DNA of 64,000 nucleotides from Flavobacteriales bacterium (GCA_018401695.1 JAGYKD010000001.1:189651-253650); one strand, 5' to 3'. Shown: positions 17,649 to 27,109, counted from the stretch's first letter. A program made the numbers and translations. Notes: generated by a model not told the origin, from the sequence alone.

Positions 17649-19040
17649 TTAAAAGACAACTTGAGCGTCTTTGGCCGCTTTTGGCTTGTTATCTTGAAAC
17701 TTACGCTGCCCCTTTGGTCTAAATCCACCCTGATTTCGATCAGCATTGAAACTATCCTTTCTGGGCGGTCTTGAATTCCCGCGGCCACCTTTGTTTAGGC
17801 CGGAAGCAGAAAGGCCTTCGTTGCCCTCCACAATAGTAAATGCACGTCCCATATTTCCTGCTCTACCGGTTCGGCCAATTCGGTGAATATAGCTGTCGTA
17901 GGTTCTAGGAATTTCGACATTAATTACGTCGGAAACCAAAGGGATATCTAGTCCACGGGCTGCTACATCGGTAGCTACTAAAACCCGAATCCTGCCTTTC
18001 TTAAACTTATCCAAAGCTCGGTTGCGGTAATTCTGTGACTTATCGCCATGAATTTCGTCTACCGCAACTCCTGCCTTCTTAAGGCGTGCAGTGATTTTGC
18101 TTACCCCGCGCTTGGTTTCAGAAAACACCAATACGCGATCGCCGCCCTTTTCCTTGAGCACATCTACCAGCGTATCGAAGCGGGTGCTTCCCTCGGGCAC
18201 ATGTACCACTTCTTGTTGCACACTCTCATTGGGCTTGTCGCCTTTGTTTACTTCAACCCGTACCGCAGGTGCGCCGTCCAAAATGCGTTTAATTTCGGGT
18301 TCAATTCTGCCCTGAACCGTAGCCGAAAAGAGCAAGGTTTGCTTGCGCTGAGGCATGGCAGAAGCAATCATATGCACATCGTCCACAAATCCCATGTCCA
18401 ACATGCGGTCGAATTCGTCGAGAATCAATACCGAGAAACCCCTCAAATCCATATGTCCTCTTTCCAAAAGGTCCATTAAACGGCCGGGAGTACCAATAAC
18501 AATTTCGGGTTTGCGATGCAGGTGGCGAATGTCGTTGAGCATATCTGTACCTCCGGTAAAGCAAGACGCTTTGATGTTGGTACCTGCCACCAATTTATTG
18601 GCATTGGCCCCAATTTGTCCGGCCAATTCACGGGTTGGACTTATTACCAAAGCTTTGAGCCCTGACTCACCGTCCATTTTACGCTGAAGCAATGGCAACA
18701 AAAACGCCAGAGTTTTGCCTGAGCCCGTGCGTGCCAAGCCTAGCACATTCTCGCCTTCCATGAGCGGATCCCAAGTTCCTTCCTGAATCTCGGTCATGCG
18801 TTCGATATTTTGGCTTTTAAGGTTTCGGGCAAAGCCGTGGTAAAGTGCCAAAGAATCGAAACTGCGGGTTTGCATTTGCTCCTCTTCGGTGGGCGCTTTG
18901 GCATCCTTTTGAAGCATGTCTAGAGAAATAAAATCTCTGCTGCCTTTTTTGTTGTTTCTAGATCTTGGTTTTTGAGGGCGGTAATGGTTTTTCTCTTGAT
19001 TCCCGCGCTTCCCATCGGAAGCCTGATTTGATTTATGCAT
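17649..19040 (-). CDS. DEAD-box ATP-dependent RNA helicase (RhlE-like)
   Basis: 463 residues. After a basic N-terminal extension (1-50) come the Q-motif region (ALYHGFARNL), motif I ARTGSGKT, Ia PTRELAGQ, motif II LDEFD, motif III SAT, and motif VI HRIGRTGR in the second RecA domain. Motif II reads DEFD instead of DEAD. The C-terminal tail is Arg/Gly/Lys-rich (GGRGNSRPPRKDSF) and probably binds RNA. Likely role: remodelling rRNA or mRNA structure, especially in the cold. Confidence 0.92.
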   Translation of the reverse strand: MHKSNQASDGKRGNQEKNHYRPQKPRSRNNKKGSRDFISLDMLQKDAKAPTEEEQMQTRSFDSLALYHGFARNLKSQNIERMTEIQEGTWDPLMEGENVLGLARTGSGKTLAFLLPLLQRKMDGESGLKALVISPTRELAGQIGANANKLVAGTNIKASCFTGGTDMLNDIRHLHRKPEIVIGTPGRLMDLLERGHMDLRGFSVLILDEFDRMLDMGFVDDVHMIASAMPQRKQTLLFSATVQGRIEPEIKRILDGAPAVRVEVNKGDKPNESVQQEVVHVPEGSTRFDTLVDVLKEKGGDRVLVFSETKRGVSKITARLKKAGVAVDEIHGDKSQNYRNRALDKFKKGRIRVLVATDVAARGLDIPLVSDVINVEIPRTYDSYIHRIGRTGRAGNMGRAFTIVEGNEGLSASGLNKGGRGNSRPPRKDSFNADRNQGGFRPKGQRKFQDNKPKAAKDAQVVF

Positions 19041-19249
19041 ACATTGAATTTGTACACCCCGCGCTGGCCGGTGATAACGGCTCTTCAGACCTGATAGAAT
19101 CGTAAAAATTGGGTTGCAGGTGCGGGATGAGATATTGAATTATGGCACAAATATAGGTAATTTCTTTGGCTTGCAATTTTTTAAACCGAAGCGTATTCTT
19201 GGAATGCGATCTATTGATGAACCATAGGTAGGGTTCCGGAGCAAAATCT

Positions 19250-19395
19250 GCGGCAGGGACCGCTGTGAAAAGCCCGGAACAGGCAAGGCACTGTGGCTTA
19301 ACCGGCGGAGGCCCCTCGACCCTTCGGGGGCCCCCGTACGGTTTAGCCACAGAAACTTGCCTGTGAGGACTTGCAACAAGGGCCCGCCCGCCGCC
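19250..19395 (-). repeat. Dispersed folded intergenic element, copy E
   Basis: Minus orientation, pointing to the helicase gene. The closing pair is GCGGC (19250-19254) with GCCGC (19390-19394). The main stem is 19280-19304 with 19339-19363, nearly perfect. An apical hairpin pairs GGCCCC with GGGGCC. On the minus strand the 5' module reads GGGCCCTTGTTGCAAGTCCT and the 3' module CGGGCTTTTCACAGCGGTCC. Confidence 0.8.
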
Positions 19396-19414
19396 AAAAT
19401 CCTAAACCTGAAAA

Positions 19415-19443
19415 TTTGCATCCTGCAAAAATCAATACATTTG
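19415..19443 (+). promoter_or_regulatory. Bacteroidota promoter for the TM2 lipoprotein gene
   Basis: TTTG (19415-19418), 17 bases, then TACATTTG (19436-19443). Both the boxes and the spacing fit the Bacteroidota -33/-7 consensus. It lies 24 bases before the ATG at 19468, and just outside repeat copy E. Confidence 0.65.
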
Positions 19444-19467
19444 CACTTGTAATTTAATTCCTTAACC

Positions 19468-20277
19468 ATGCGAATTTTTGTTTCACTCTTAGCCTTTTTG
19501 TTCGTTTTTGTATCCTGCCAAACCACAGATGCGGTCAGCAATGGGCGCATGGCACAAAAAAGGAAATACAACCCCGGCTATGCTTGGCGCATGGCAAAAA
19601 CCATTAAAGCAAGCTCGGACACAAAAATCAGCAAGGTGGAGCCCGGGCATGCCATGGTAGCTACCACAGGCGCAAAAACAGAAGTAATAAACGTCACTTC
19701 AAAGCTACCTGCGTCGGAGCCCATTTTGCCATTGCGGGTTTACATGAATGAGGACTGCGATCGCATCCTATTTATAGATGGAACAGAAAAGGAAGTGCAT
19801 GTGGTGGAGGTACGCGAGTCTGGGGTTGCCTACAAGAATTGCGGGCAAATGGAAACCGGAGATATTATTGTTGAGCCTTTAGAAAGGGTGCACCGCATTG
19901 TTTACGCCAAAGGCACCAGCATGTTATTTAACGATTTGATAGAACCGGAAGTGCCTGAGCAAGAAAAAGAGGAGGAAGAACAAACCCTCATTGACAAGGC
20001 TAGAAGCGACCGTTCGGACGACACCGAACCGGCCAATAGTTCAGAAAATCAGGAGCAGGAGCCCTATGTGGGGCTCAGTCAACTGGTGGCGGCGCTACTT
20101 TGCTTTTTCTTAGGGGCAATGGGTGTGCATAGATTTTACTTGGGTTATACCGTTATAGGTCTAATTCAATTGTTTACCTTAGGCTGTTGTGGGATTTGGG
20201 CCTTGGTAGACTTTATCCGCATCCTCACGGGCGATTTAAAGCCTGCCAATTATGAGGACTATGAAGAAAAGCTTTGA
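19468..20277 (+). CDS. TM2-domain lipoprotein
   Basis: 269 residues. A lipoprotein signal ends at lipobox FVSC (Cys about residue 18). The central part (about 20-150) is a beta-rich region of unknown type, followed by an acidic linker (EEEEQTLIDKARSDRSDD). The C-terminus is a TM2 domain: two hydrophobic helices with FFLGAMGVHRFYLGY and IWALVDFIRIL between and after them. The role of the domain is not settled. The last 26 bases overlap the DUF2752 gene. Confidence 0.78.
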   Translation: MRIFVSLLAFLFVFVSCQTTDAVSNGRMAQKRKYNPGYAWRMAKTIKASSDTKISKVEPGHAMVATTGAKTEVINVTSKLPASEPILPLRVYMNEDCDRILFIDGTEKEVHVVEVRESGVAYKNCGQMETGDIIVEPLERVHRIVYAKGTSMLFNDLIEPEVPEQEKEEEEQTLIDKARSDRSDDTEPANSSENQEQEPYVGLSQLVAALLCFFLGAMGVHRFYLGYTVIGLIQLFTLGCCGIWALVDFIRILTGDLKPANYEDYEEKL

Positions 20278-20599
20278 CGGCCAAAGCCTCAAAGCCCTTT
20301 TCCTAGTTTTAAGGCCTTTGGTTGCCTTTGGCATAGTCCTATATATATGGAGTCTTCCGGCCGACTATTTTGACGTGGGCGAACCGGTGTGTATTTCGGT
20401 GCGTTTGTTTCATGTGGAATGCTGGGGCTGCGGACTAACCAGAAGCATACAGCATTTAATACATGGTGAGTGGCAAGAAAGCTTGGATTACCATCCATTG
20501 GGTTGGCTGGTTTTCATATTGTTGGGTGTGTTGCTGCTGCATTGGTTTCGAAAAGGATTTTATAGCTGGAAAAAATTAAGGCAAAGGGAGGGCAAATAG
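20252..20599 (+). CDS. DUF2752 membrane protein
   Basis: 115 residues (112 if the ATG at 20261 is used). It has two to three hydrophobic helices and the family core CWGCGLTRSIQHLIHGEW, with the conserved Cys-x-x-Cys-Gly. The function of DUF2752 is unknown. It overlaps the end of the TM2 lipoprotein gene, and the two are a common Bacteroidota pair. Confidence 0.8.
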   Translation: MRTMKKSFDGQSLKALFLVLRPLVAFGIVLYIWSLPADYFDVGEPVCISVRLFHVECWGCGLTRSIQHLIHGEWQESLDYHPLGWLVFILLGVLLLHWFRKGFYSWKKLRQREGK

Positions 20600-20600
20600 T

Positions 20601-20632
20601 TTTGGCAATTCGGCAAACAGCACTTAACTTTG
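20601..20632 (+). promoter_or_regulatory. Promoter of tRNA-Leu
   Basis: TTTG (20601-20604), 20 bases, then TAACTTTG (20625-20632). It lies 17 bases before the tRNA, right after the DUF2752 stop. It may also serve tig. Confidence 0.6.
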
Positions 20633-20649
20633 CCCCCTCAATTTAGCAC

Positions 20650-20731
20650 GCGGATGTGGCGTAATTGGTAGCCGCGCCAGACTTAGGATCTGGTGCCGAA
20701 AGGCGTGGGGGTTCGAGTCCCTTCATCCGCA
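20650..20731 (+). tRNA. tRNA-Leu (anticodon UAG)
   Basis: The 7-bp acceptor stem GCGGATG (20650-20656) pairs with CATCCGC (20724-20730), discriminator A. The anticodon stem CCAGA/TCTGG encloses CTTAGGA with anticodon TAG at 20684-20686. The long variable arm (TGCCGAAAGGCGT) and GGTTCGAGTCC T-arm fit a class II leucine tRNA. CCA is not encoded. It lies 22 bases before the trigger factor ATG. Confidence 0.96.
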
Positions 20732-20752
20732 CTACTTCTTTTAGAATACTTC

Positions 20753-22132
20753 ATGAACATTTCCCAGGAAAAACAAGAGGACCTCGTACTGAAGGTCTCT
20801 ATTGATGTGGTTCCCGAAGACTACAGCACGCAAGTAAACCAAGCCCTTAAAGATCTTCGCAAACGGGTGAATATGCCCGGGTTCAGGCCGGGGAAAGTGC
20901 CTCCCGGATTGGTAAATAAAATGTATGCTTCCTCCGTAAGGGCAGACGAAGTGGGAAAGCTGGTTAGCGAAAAACTCTTTGAATTTCTTAGAGATAATCA
21001 AATTGATTACTTAGGGGAACCTATTCCGGAAATTCAGGATGCCATGGATTTTGCCAGGGAATCGGAATACTCCTTCGCCTACTCGGTAGGTTTAATGCCT
21101 GAGGCTAACGTAGAAGTGCCCCAAAAACACAACTTGCAACGTTTGGTGATAGAAGTTGCCGAAACACAAATAGACGAAGAGCTTAAAAATTTGCGCAAGC
21201 AATACGGCAAAACCGAAAGCCCCGAGGTTGCCGAACAAGGCGATATGGTTTCCGGCCAAATGTCCTACCACGAGGATATCGAAGACCCCGAAACCTTTAA
21301 AACAGTAAAAGGCTTGTTTATTCCTACCGATCGGCTCCAAAAAGAAGAGGACAAAGAGTTGTTTGTGGGTTTAAACAAAGGCGACGAGTTCTCCTTTAAC
21401 CCCCACACTCTGTTTGAAGATAAAAAAGCGGCCTCTATTTACCTGGCCACGGACGAAGACGCGCTGGATAGCCTTCCCAACGAAGTCCTTTTTGAAGTGG
21501 TGCACATTACCCGCATGACCGATGCCGAACTCACCCAAGAGTTTTACGACAAAGTTTTTGGGGAAGGAGAAGTATCTAATGAACAAGAAGCCAGATTGCG
21601 CCTTAGCGACTATTTGAAATCCACCATTCAACCTCGTTTGGACGGAAAACTGCTCGGTGAACTTAGAGAGGCAGTAATCGACGCCAATCCTGTACCCCTT
21701 CCCGAAAGCTTTTTGAAACGTTGGTTGGCGCTCAAAGAACAAAACCGCAGCGAAAACAAAGAGCAGGACTTCTTAAGTTTGGCCGAGGATATGTTCCAAA
21801 ACGACCAACGCTACATACGCTGGCAAGTGCTAAGAGCCAAGGTAGAAAAGGACAATAATATTGAGGTAAGTCAGGAAGAATTGAACCAAGAAGCCGAAAC
21901 TACTGTCCGCAGGAGGCTCCGCGACATGGGCTACCCATTACCTGAGGAACAAATGCAAGCCGTGGTGGCACGCTTTAAAACCGACCGGGAAGAAATGGAG
22001 CGCATTTACACCAATATGGTGGAGTTCAAAGTGCTTCAACATCTTAAGGACCAGATGTCCATACCGGAACAAAACCTGCCTTGGGAAGAAGCAGAAAAAG
22101 AAATCCAACAAGCCGAGACTCCGCTGGCTTAA
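20753..22132 (+). CDS. tig: Trigger factor (ribosome-associated chaperone)
   Basis: 459 residues. The N-terminal ribosome-binding domain carries the signature GFRPGKVPPGLV (about residues 43-54). It is followed by a middle FKBP-like region with a GDMVSGQMSY start and a long helical C-terminal chaperone domain. It binds nascent chains at the ribosome exit tunnel. The ATG at 20753 is chosen; reading further upstream would translate the tRNA. It is followed by a terminator and clpP-clpX, the usual gene order. Confidence 0.93.
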   Translation: MNISQEKQEDLVLKVSIDVVPEDYSTQVNQALKDLRKRVNMPGFRPGKVPPGLVNKMYASSVRADEVGKLVSEKLFEFLRDNQIDYLGEPIPEIQDAMDFARESEYSFAYSVGLMPEANVEVPQKHNLQRLVIEVAETQIDEELKNLRKQYGKTESPEVAEQGDMVSGQMSYHEDIEDPETFKTVKGLFIPTDRLQKEEDKELFVGLNKGDEFSFNPHTLFEDKKAASIYLATDEDALDSLPNEVLFEVVHITRMTDAELTQEFYDKVFGEGEVSNEQEARLRLSDYLKSTIQPRLDGKLLGELREAVIDANPVPLPESFLKRWLALKEQNRSENKEQDFLSLAEDMFQNDQRYIRWQVLRAKVEKDNNIEVSQEELNQEAETTVRRRLRDMGYPLPEEQMQAVVARFKTDREEMERIYTNMVEFKVLQHLKDQMSIPEQNLPWEEAEKEIQQAETPLA

Positions 22133-22151
22133 GTTTTTTTAAAGTCTAAGG

Positions 22152-22184
22152 CCCCAACCTTTCTGCCGGGTTGGGGTTATTTTT
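22152..22184 (+). terminator. Rho-independent terminator of tig
   Basis: CCCCAACC (22152-22159) pairs with GGTTGGGG (22169-22176) around a 9-base loop, followed by TTATTTTT. It separates tig from clpP. Confidence 0.85.
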
Positions 22185-22209
22185 GATACCTTGTTTTAAA
22201 ATTTAAGCT

Positions 22210-22887
22210 ATGATTCCGCACGACGAATTCAAAAAATATGCCGTTAAGCACCGGGGCATCTCTAGCATGCACCTGGAAAACTACATGTCTTCGGTTCAAG
22301 GCATGACCCGCACCGTAATCGAAGAACGGCCGGTGAATTTTAGAGAAGTCGATGTATTTTCTCGCCTCATGATGGATCGAATTATTTTCCTAGGTACACC
22401 CATCGACGATTATATTGCCAATATCATTCAAGCACAATTGCTTTTCTTAGAAAGTGCCGATAGCAAAAGAGATATCCAAATATACATCAACTCCCCAGGA
22501 GGGTCCGTGTATGCCGGCTTAGGGATTTACGATACCATGCAATGGATTGGCCCGGACGTAGCCACCATTTGCGTAGGAATGGCCGCCTCAATGGGTGCCG
22601 TATTGCTTTGCGCAGGGACCGCCGGAAAACGCACCGGATTGCGCCACTCCAGGGTAATGATTCACCAACCTATGGGCGGGGCTCAAGGGCAGGCTTCGGA
22701 CATCGAAATCACCCACAGGGAAATCCAAAAACTCAAAAAAGAACTCTATCAAATCATTGCCGACCATAGCGGCAATCCTTTCGATAAGGTAGAAAAGGAT
22801 TCTGACAGAGACTACTGGATGATTGCCCAAGAAGCCAAAGAGTACGGCATGATTGATGAAGTGCTCGTACGCACCAAAAACGACTAA
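22210..22887 (+). CDS. clpP: ATP-dependent Clp protease proteolytic subunit ClpP
   Basis: 225-residue serine peptidase forming the double-ring proteolytic chamber. Catalytic Ser127 is in GMAASMGA and His152 in VMIHQPMGG; the Asp is in the [10 protein letters not shown] segment near residue 200. An N-terminal extension of about 30 residues precedes the family core. It is followed by clpX after 13 bases; together they form ClpXP. Confidence 0.96.
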   Translation: MIPHDEFKKYAVKHRGISSMHLENYMSSVQGMTRTVIEERPVNFREVDVFSRLMMDRIIFLGTPIDDYIANIIQAQLLFLESADSKRDIQIYINSPGGSVYAGLGIYDTMQWIGPDVATICVGMAASMGAVLLCAGTAGKRTGLRHSRVMIHQPMGGAQGQASDIEITHREIQKLKKELYQIIADHSGNPFDKVEKDSDRDYWMIAQEAKEYGMIDEVLVRTKND

Positions 22888-22900
22888 ATAATCTTGCCTT

Positions 22901-24133
22901 ATGGCTAAACCACAGCGCGAAGACTACTGCTCCTTTTGCTTAAGGCCGCGGTCGGCAGTCGATATGCTTGTAACCGGGCGTGAAGCCAATATTTGTAACG
23001 ATTGCCTGGAGCAAGGCCTGGCTATTCTTCGGGAAGAAAAAGAACGGTTTCAAAAAGAAAGCTTGGAAACCGACCTCACTTGGCTAAAACCATCGGCCAT
23101 AAAGTCTTACCTAGACGATTACATTATTGGGCAAGACGAAGCCAAAACCACCTTGGCCGTGGCCGTTTATAACCATTACAAAAGGGTAATGGCCCCTGCG
23201 GTTGCTCAAGAAGAAGCCGTAGAGCTTGAAAAAAGCAACGTAATGCTCGTAGGCGAAACAGGCACCGGCAAAACCTTAATTGCACGTACCATTGCACGTA
23301 TGCTCGACGTTCCATTTTGCATTGCCGATGCCACCGTACTCACCGAAGCAGGCTATGTAGGAGAAGACGTGGAAAGTGTGCTTACCCGTTTGCTGCAGGC
23401 CGCAGATTACCAAGTAGAAAAAGCCGAAAGGGGCATTGTTTTTATCGACGAAATCGACAAAATTGCCCGCAAAGGCGACAACCCTTCATTAACCCGCGAT
23501 GTTTCGGGCGAGGGCGTGCAACAGGGCTTACTTAAGCTTTTGGAAGGGAGTGTTATAGGTGTTCCTCCCCAAGGCGGAAGAAAACACCCCGAACAAAAAC
23601 TCATTCAGGTAGACACCCGCAATATCTTGTTCATTTGCGGTGGAGCCTTTGAAGGCATTGAACACCGCATTGCTTCTCGGCTTTCGAGGCAATCCATTGG
23701 CTTTAGCGCCGAAGAAAGAGCCAATCCGCAAACCCAAAATTTGCTGCAATTTATAACTCCACAAGACGTAAAGTCCTTTGGGCTTATTCCTGAACTCGTG
23801 GGCCGAATTCCCGTGGTTACCCATTTAAACCCACTCAACGCAGAAGCCCTAAAACGTATCCTTACCGAGCCCAAAAATGCACTTATTAAACAGTACCAAC
23901 GTTTACTCAGTATTGACCACAAGCAGCTCACCATTGAGCCCGATGTCTTGGACTTAATAGTGGAAAAGGCCATGGAATACAAATTGGGGGCTCGAGGCCT
24001 AAGATCCCTTTGCGAAGCCATTATGAAAGATGTGATGTACCACGCTCCCGATTCGGAAGAAAAAGAGTTTGTCGTGAGCCTTGAATTTGCCAAAGCCCAA
24101 TTGGCCAAAAGCAGCTTTGGTTCAGCCGCATAA
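22901..24133 (+). CDS. clpX: ClpX ATPase/unfoldase
   Basis: 410-residue AAA+ unfoldase that recognises substrates and feeds ClpP. The N-terminal zinc-binding domain has C10, C13, C32 and C35. The AAA+ module has Walker A GETGTGKT, pore loop GYVGED, Walker [13 protein letters not shown] and the ClpX segment [16 protein letters not shown]. An IGF-type loop for ClpP docking is represented by SIGFSAE. The stop is 2 bases before rlmB. Confidence 0.96.
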   Translation: MAKPQREDYCSFCLRPRSAVDMLVTGREANICNDCLEQGLAILREEKERFQKESLETDLTWLKPSAIKSYLDDYIIGQDEAKTTLAVAVYNHYKRVMAPAVAQEEAVELEKSNVMLVGETGTGKTLIARTIARMLDVPFCIADATVLTEAGYVGEDVESVLTRLLQAADYQVEKAERGIVFIDEIDKIARKGDNPSLTRDVSGEGVQQGLLKLLEGSVIGVPPQGGRKHPEQKLIQVDTRNILFICGGAFEGIEHRIASRLSRQSIGFSAEERANPQTQNLLQFITPQDVKSFGLIPELVGRIPVVTHLNPLNAEALKRILTEPKNALIKQYQRLLSIDHKQLTIEPDVLDLIVEKAMEYKLGARGLRSLCEAIMKDVMYHAPDSEEKEFVVSLEFAKAQLAKSSFGSAA

Positions 24134-24135
24134 GC

Positions 24136-24882
24136 ATGGATAAGCAGCTCATTTGCGGCATTCATCCGGTATTAGAGGCCTTGGAAACCGGAGTAGCTCT
24201 GGACAAAGTCATTCTAAAAAAGGGTGGCGTGGGCCAAGCGCGCGCTCAAATTATTGATTTTTGCGCCGCCGCTTCTATTCCCTGGCAAGAAGTACCCGTT
24301 GAAAAACTCAACAGAACAGTGAATGCCCGGCACCAAGGAGTGGTAGCCTGGAAATCCATCATTCAGTACCAAGACCCTGTGGAACTGGTCACTCAAGCCT
24401 TTGAACGGGGAGAGCAGCCTTTGTTGGTAGCCTTAGATCGGGTAACCGATGTTCGCAATTTAGGAGCACTTTCCAGAAGTGCGCTATGCTTTGGTGCTCA
24501 CGGCCTTTTGGTGCCTTCCAGGGGTACCGCACCCATTCAGGAGGGGGCCATTAAATCTTCTGCCGGTGCATTACTCCATTTGCCCGTTTGCCGTGCTTGG
24601 AACCTGAAAGACAGCCTGCTCGAACTACAAAACAGTGGATTACTAATCATTGCCCTCTCCGAAAAAGCCAAGACCCCATTGCACCAATGTCCGCTAACCG
24701 GACCTACCCTATTGCTTATGGGCTCCGAAGAAGACGGTATTTCGCCTGCTTATTTGGACTTGTGTGACCATAAAGCAGCCATACCTCAAGTACAAGGCCC
24801 TGTAGGCTCCCTCAATGTTTCCGTAGCCACCGGGATTGCCCTTTACGAATGCGCCCGCCAACGCCATGAGCGCCCCCTTTGA
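24136..24882 (+). CDS. rlmB: 23S rRNA (guanosine-2'-O-)-methyltransferase RlmB/TrmH type
   Basis: 248-residue SpoU-family 2'-O-methyltransferase with a deep knot. The N-terminal substrate-binding domain starts ICGIHPVLEALE. The three SpoU motifs are LDRVTDVRNLGALSRSA, LLMGSEEDGIS and GSLNVSVATGIALYE. It most likely methylates G2251 of 23S rRNA. The exact target (RlmB versus a tRNA-acting TrmH) cannot be decided from sequence alone. It overlaps the next methylase by 17 bases. Confidence 0.88.
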   Translation: MDKQLICGIHPVLEALETGVALDKVILKKGGVGQARAQIIDFCAAASIPWQEVPVEKLNRTVNARHQGVVAWKSIIQYQDPVELVTQAFERGEQPLLVALDRVTDVRNLGALSRSALCFGAHGLLVPSRGTAPIQEGAIKSSAGALLHLPVCRAWNLKDSLLELQNSGLLIIALSEKAKTPLHQCPLTGPTLLLMGSEEDGISPAYLDLCDHKAAIPQVQGPVGSLNVSVATGIALYECARQRHERPL

Positions 24883-26185
24883 AATCCCCAAAAACTATGC
24901 CGAATTAGCCGGCAAACGCTGGGGAGAAACCACCGCCAAGCAACGATTGGAGGCGCTAAACACCCCCTCCTTAACCAGCATCCGATTTCACCCTCAACGG
25001 CCCTTTCCTCATCCTTTTTCCAACACCCAAAAGGTGCCTTGGCATCCAAATGCCCAGTTTCTGCAGCAAAGGCCCAGTTTTACCCTAGACCCCGCCTTTC
25101 ATGCAGGCGCATACTACGTGCAGGAATCGGCTTCCATGATACTAAAAGCCATTTTAGATCGACTCCCCCCCTTGTTGCTTTGGCTTGACCTCGCTGCCGC
25201 GCCCGGAGGTAAAAGCACCTTGCTCCTGGAACAACTTAACCACCAAGGCTGGCTTTTGGCCAACGAACCCGACGGAAAGCGTTTCCCCATTTTACAGGAC
25301 ACCATGGCCCGCTGGGGTTATGCCAATCAAATGCTGTGCAGAGCTTGGCCCAAACAACTTGCCGATGCCCTTGGCCCCTTATTTCATGGCATTTTATTGG
25401 ACGCACCCTGTAGTGGCGAAGGCATGTTTCGCAAAGAAACGCATGCACGCAAGCAATGGAATCCGGAACTCGTTCAAAGTTGTGCCCAAACCCAACATGG
25501 CATTTTAAAAGAAGCCATACGGCTTTTGGCCCCTGGCGGATACCTCATCTACTCCACCTGTACCTTTGCTCCGGAAGAAAACGAAGGGCATGCCCAAGAG
25601 CTTTTGCAGCAGGGGCTTGAACCGGTCAGGCTTAAATTTCCTGAAAATTGGGGCTTGACTTACACCGACCCAAATGGATTTTATGCCTATCCGGACCAAA
25701 TGCCGGTGGAAGGCCTCTTTTTCATGGTTTGGAAAAAACCGGGGCAGCAGCCTCCATACCCAGAACCTTCACCCTCAAAGATGGAGCCCATGGATTTACC
25801 CATGCCCGTTCCGGACGCATTTAGCCACCGAATGGTGCACCAAAACACCTATTTTGGCAGCCTAGGGCCTTTGCCCCATTTTTGGCCTCAAATCCCCAAC
25901 CTACGGTCACTTGGCACACCCATAGCCTACAACAAAAATGGACGCTGGCTTCCCCACCATGGCCTGGCCCTAAGCCTCCATGCCCAAAAAACACCATTGC
26001 TGCCCTTAGAAAACCAAGAAGCCCTTCGCTACCTTCGCGGCGAAAACCCAAGCTATCGCGAAGTGGAGCAAACGTGGATTTCGGCAAGTTACCAAGGCCT
26101 TCCCTTAGGCTGGCTCAAAAAAGCCGGAAAAAGGTTCAACAATCACTACCCGGAGGCGCTGCGCATACGGATGCAAGGGAGTTGA
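24866..26185 (+). CDS. RsmF/YebU-like rRNA m5C methyltransferase (NOL1/NOP2/sun family)
   Basis: 439 residues. The SAM-binding motif is DLAAAPGGKSTLLLE (motif I). The two catalytic cysteines are in LLDAPCSGEGMFRK (motif IV) and YSTCTFAPEENE (motif VI). The C-terminal third, with HGLALS and YLRGE, is a PUA-like RNA-binding domain as in RsmF. It methylates cytosine in 16S rRNA, or possibly another RNA. The ATG at 24866 overlaps rlmB. Repeat copy D starts one base after its stop. Confidence 0.88.
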   Translation: MSAPFEIPKNYAELAGKRWGETTAKQRLEALNTPSLTSIRFHPQRPFPHPFSNTQKVPWHPNAQFLQQRPSFTLDPAFHAGAYYVQESASMILKAILDRLPPLLLWLDLAAAPGGKSTLLLEQLNHQGWLLANEPDGKRFPILQDTMARWGYANQMLCRAWPKQLADALGPLFHGILLDAPCSGEGMFRKETHARKQWNPELVQSCAQTQHGILKEAIRLLAPGGYLIYSTCTFAPEENEGHAQELLQQGLEPVRLKFPENWGLTYTDPNGFYAYPDQMPVEGLFFMVWKKPGQQPPYPEPSPSKMEPMDLPMPVPDAFSHRMVHQNTYFGSLGPLPHFWPQIPNLRSLGTPIAYNKNGRWLPHHGLALSLHAQKTPLLPLENQEALRYLRGENPSYREVEQTWISASYQGLPLGWLKKAGKRFNNHYPEALRIRMQGS

Positions 26186-26186
26186 T

Positions 26187-26339
26187 GGGGCCCTGCAAAG
26201 CACCGGGCCCTCCCTCCAAGCCCCGTTGCCAAAACCTCATGCGTGCGCGGGCTTGCGGGGCGTTTGCTGCGCGCCACGCCCACAAGCCCGCACGCATGGG
26301 CTTTGGCTGCCGGGGGCTTTCCGTACCGGTCCCTGGGCC
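26187..26339 (+). repeat. Dispersed folded intergenic element, copy D
   Basis: Starts one base after the methylase stop, same orientation. The closing pair is GGCCC (26189-26193) with GGGCC (26335-26339). The main stem contains CATGCGTGC (26238-26246) with GCACGCATG (26290-26298). The loop GGGCGTTTGCTGCGCGCCA is closed by GGGCGT/ACGCCC. The 3' module is GGGCTTTCCGTACCGGTCCC. It is nearly identical to the inverted copy at 35750-35901. The terminator of the opposing gene abuts it. Confidence 0.88.
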
Positions 26340-26371
26340 AAAAAAAACTCCGTTCCAAAATGAAACGGAGT
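26340..26371 (-). terminator. Rho-independent terminator of the DUF4412-like gene
   Basis: On the minus strand ACTCCGTT (26371-26364) pairs with AACGGAGT (26354-26347), followed by a run of eight T. It abuts repeat copy D. Confidence 0.85.
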
Positions 26372-26395
26372 CCTTCTAATCCATTAAGTGGATTA

Positions 26396-27079
26396 TTATT
26401 CTCCCATACGCATAAGCGAAGGCAGTCCCGATTCACGCTTATAAGAGGCGGGAATACTAAGCACATTCTCCTCCAGTTCCGCCAAAGGCTGAATTTTAGT
26501 AACGGTCATAATCATAAACAAACCGTCCATGCCCGGCACGGGCAACTCCGTCTCTACTTTCATAGGGAAACCGGGCAAATCGAGCCCCGAAGCATTGGTA
26601 GCACCGGATTTACCCTGGGTAGCAGGCTTAAAATCCTCCGTAATCCAATACTTGGCTTTCATCACTTGATCACCCTCGGTAATTTCTACCTCATAGAGGC
26701 GACATTTGTAGCCCATAATGGTGGCCTTTTCTTTAGCCTTGGTTACCTTGTTCTTGGGCGTATCGTTATCATCTTCCATCTCCGAAGCAGAAACAGTATT
26801 GATTTTTTCAGATCCGTGATTGATGATAAAAATGCTGTCCGTGGCTTTATCGTACAAAATATCTCCTATCATTGCCGCTTGCATGCCACCAATCATTCGA
26901 GTCAATGCTCTTTGTTTGGACACAATATTTTCAGAGGCATTAGGCAGCATACCCTCAGCTCCCGGAATATCTTGACTATAGGTAATGGAATAGTGAATCA
27001 GACCTTCAAATGCGTTTTGGGCTTGCACACCTAATGCTGCCAAAACCATAAAGCCAAAAGAAAGAAGAAAACGTTTCAT
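26396..27079 (-). CDS. Exported DUF4412-like / GLPGLI-like protein
   Basis: 227 residues. A signal peptide ends at VQAQ (about residue 18). It starts its mature part with EGLIHYSITYSQDIPG, then has a DKATDSIFIINHG strand pattern and the motif ATIMGYKCRLYEVEI, which resembles DUF4412-type periplasmic proteins of Bacteroidota. The function is unknown. It is followed by a strong terminator and preceded by a TATCTTTG box. Confidence 0.7.
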   Translation of the reverse strand: MKRFLLSFGFMVLAALGVQAQNAFEGLIHYSITYSQDIPGAEGMLPNASENIVSKQRALTRMIGGMQAAMIGDILYDKATDSIFIINHGSEKINTVSASEMEDDNDTPKNKVTKAKEKATIMGYKCRLYEVEITEGDQVMKAKYWITEDFKPATQGKSGATNASGLDLPGFPMKVETELPVPGMDGLFMIMTVTKIQPLAELEENVLSIPASYKRESGLPSLMRMGE

Positions 27080-27096
27080 ATTATACATTTAGTGAA

Positions 27097-27104
27097 CAAA
27101 GATA
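27097..27104 (-). promoter_or_regulatory. -7 box TATCTTTG for the DUF4412-like gene
   Basis: TAnnTTTG on the minus strand, 17 bases before the ATG at 27079 and 5 bases downstream of the gldE-gldD stop. Confidence 0.5.
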
Positions 27105-27109
27105 CATGG

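Larger units (their letters stand above)
19041..19467. other. Divergent intergenic region with repeat copy E and a promoter
   Basis: 427 bases between the helicase and the TM2 lipoprotein genes. It holds the folded element at 19250-19395 and a full promoter at 19415-19443 for the rightward gene. About 200 bases next to the helicase gene show no recognised feature, although they may contain its leader. Confidence 0.55.

Noticed and set aside
17649-19040. Helicase motif II reading DEFD as a defect
   Set aside because: The gene is intact with all other motifs; the variant appears to be common in Bacteroidota helicases, so it is not treated as a finding.
20693-20752. Upstream in-frame start of trigger factor
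   Set aside because: It overlaps the tRNA-Leu gene; ATG 20753 precedes a normal family N-terminus.
26243-27034. Long plus-strand frame opposite the DUF4412-like gene
   Set aside because: It is antisense to a gene with signal peptide, terminator and promoter, and starts inside repeat copy D.
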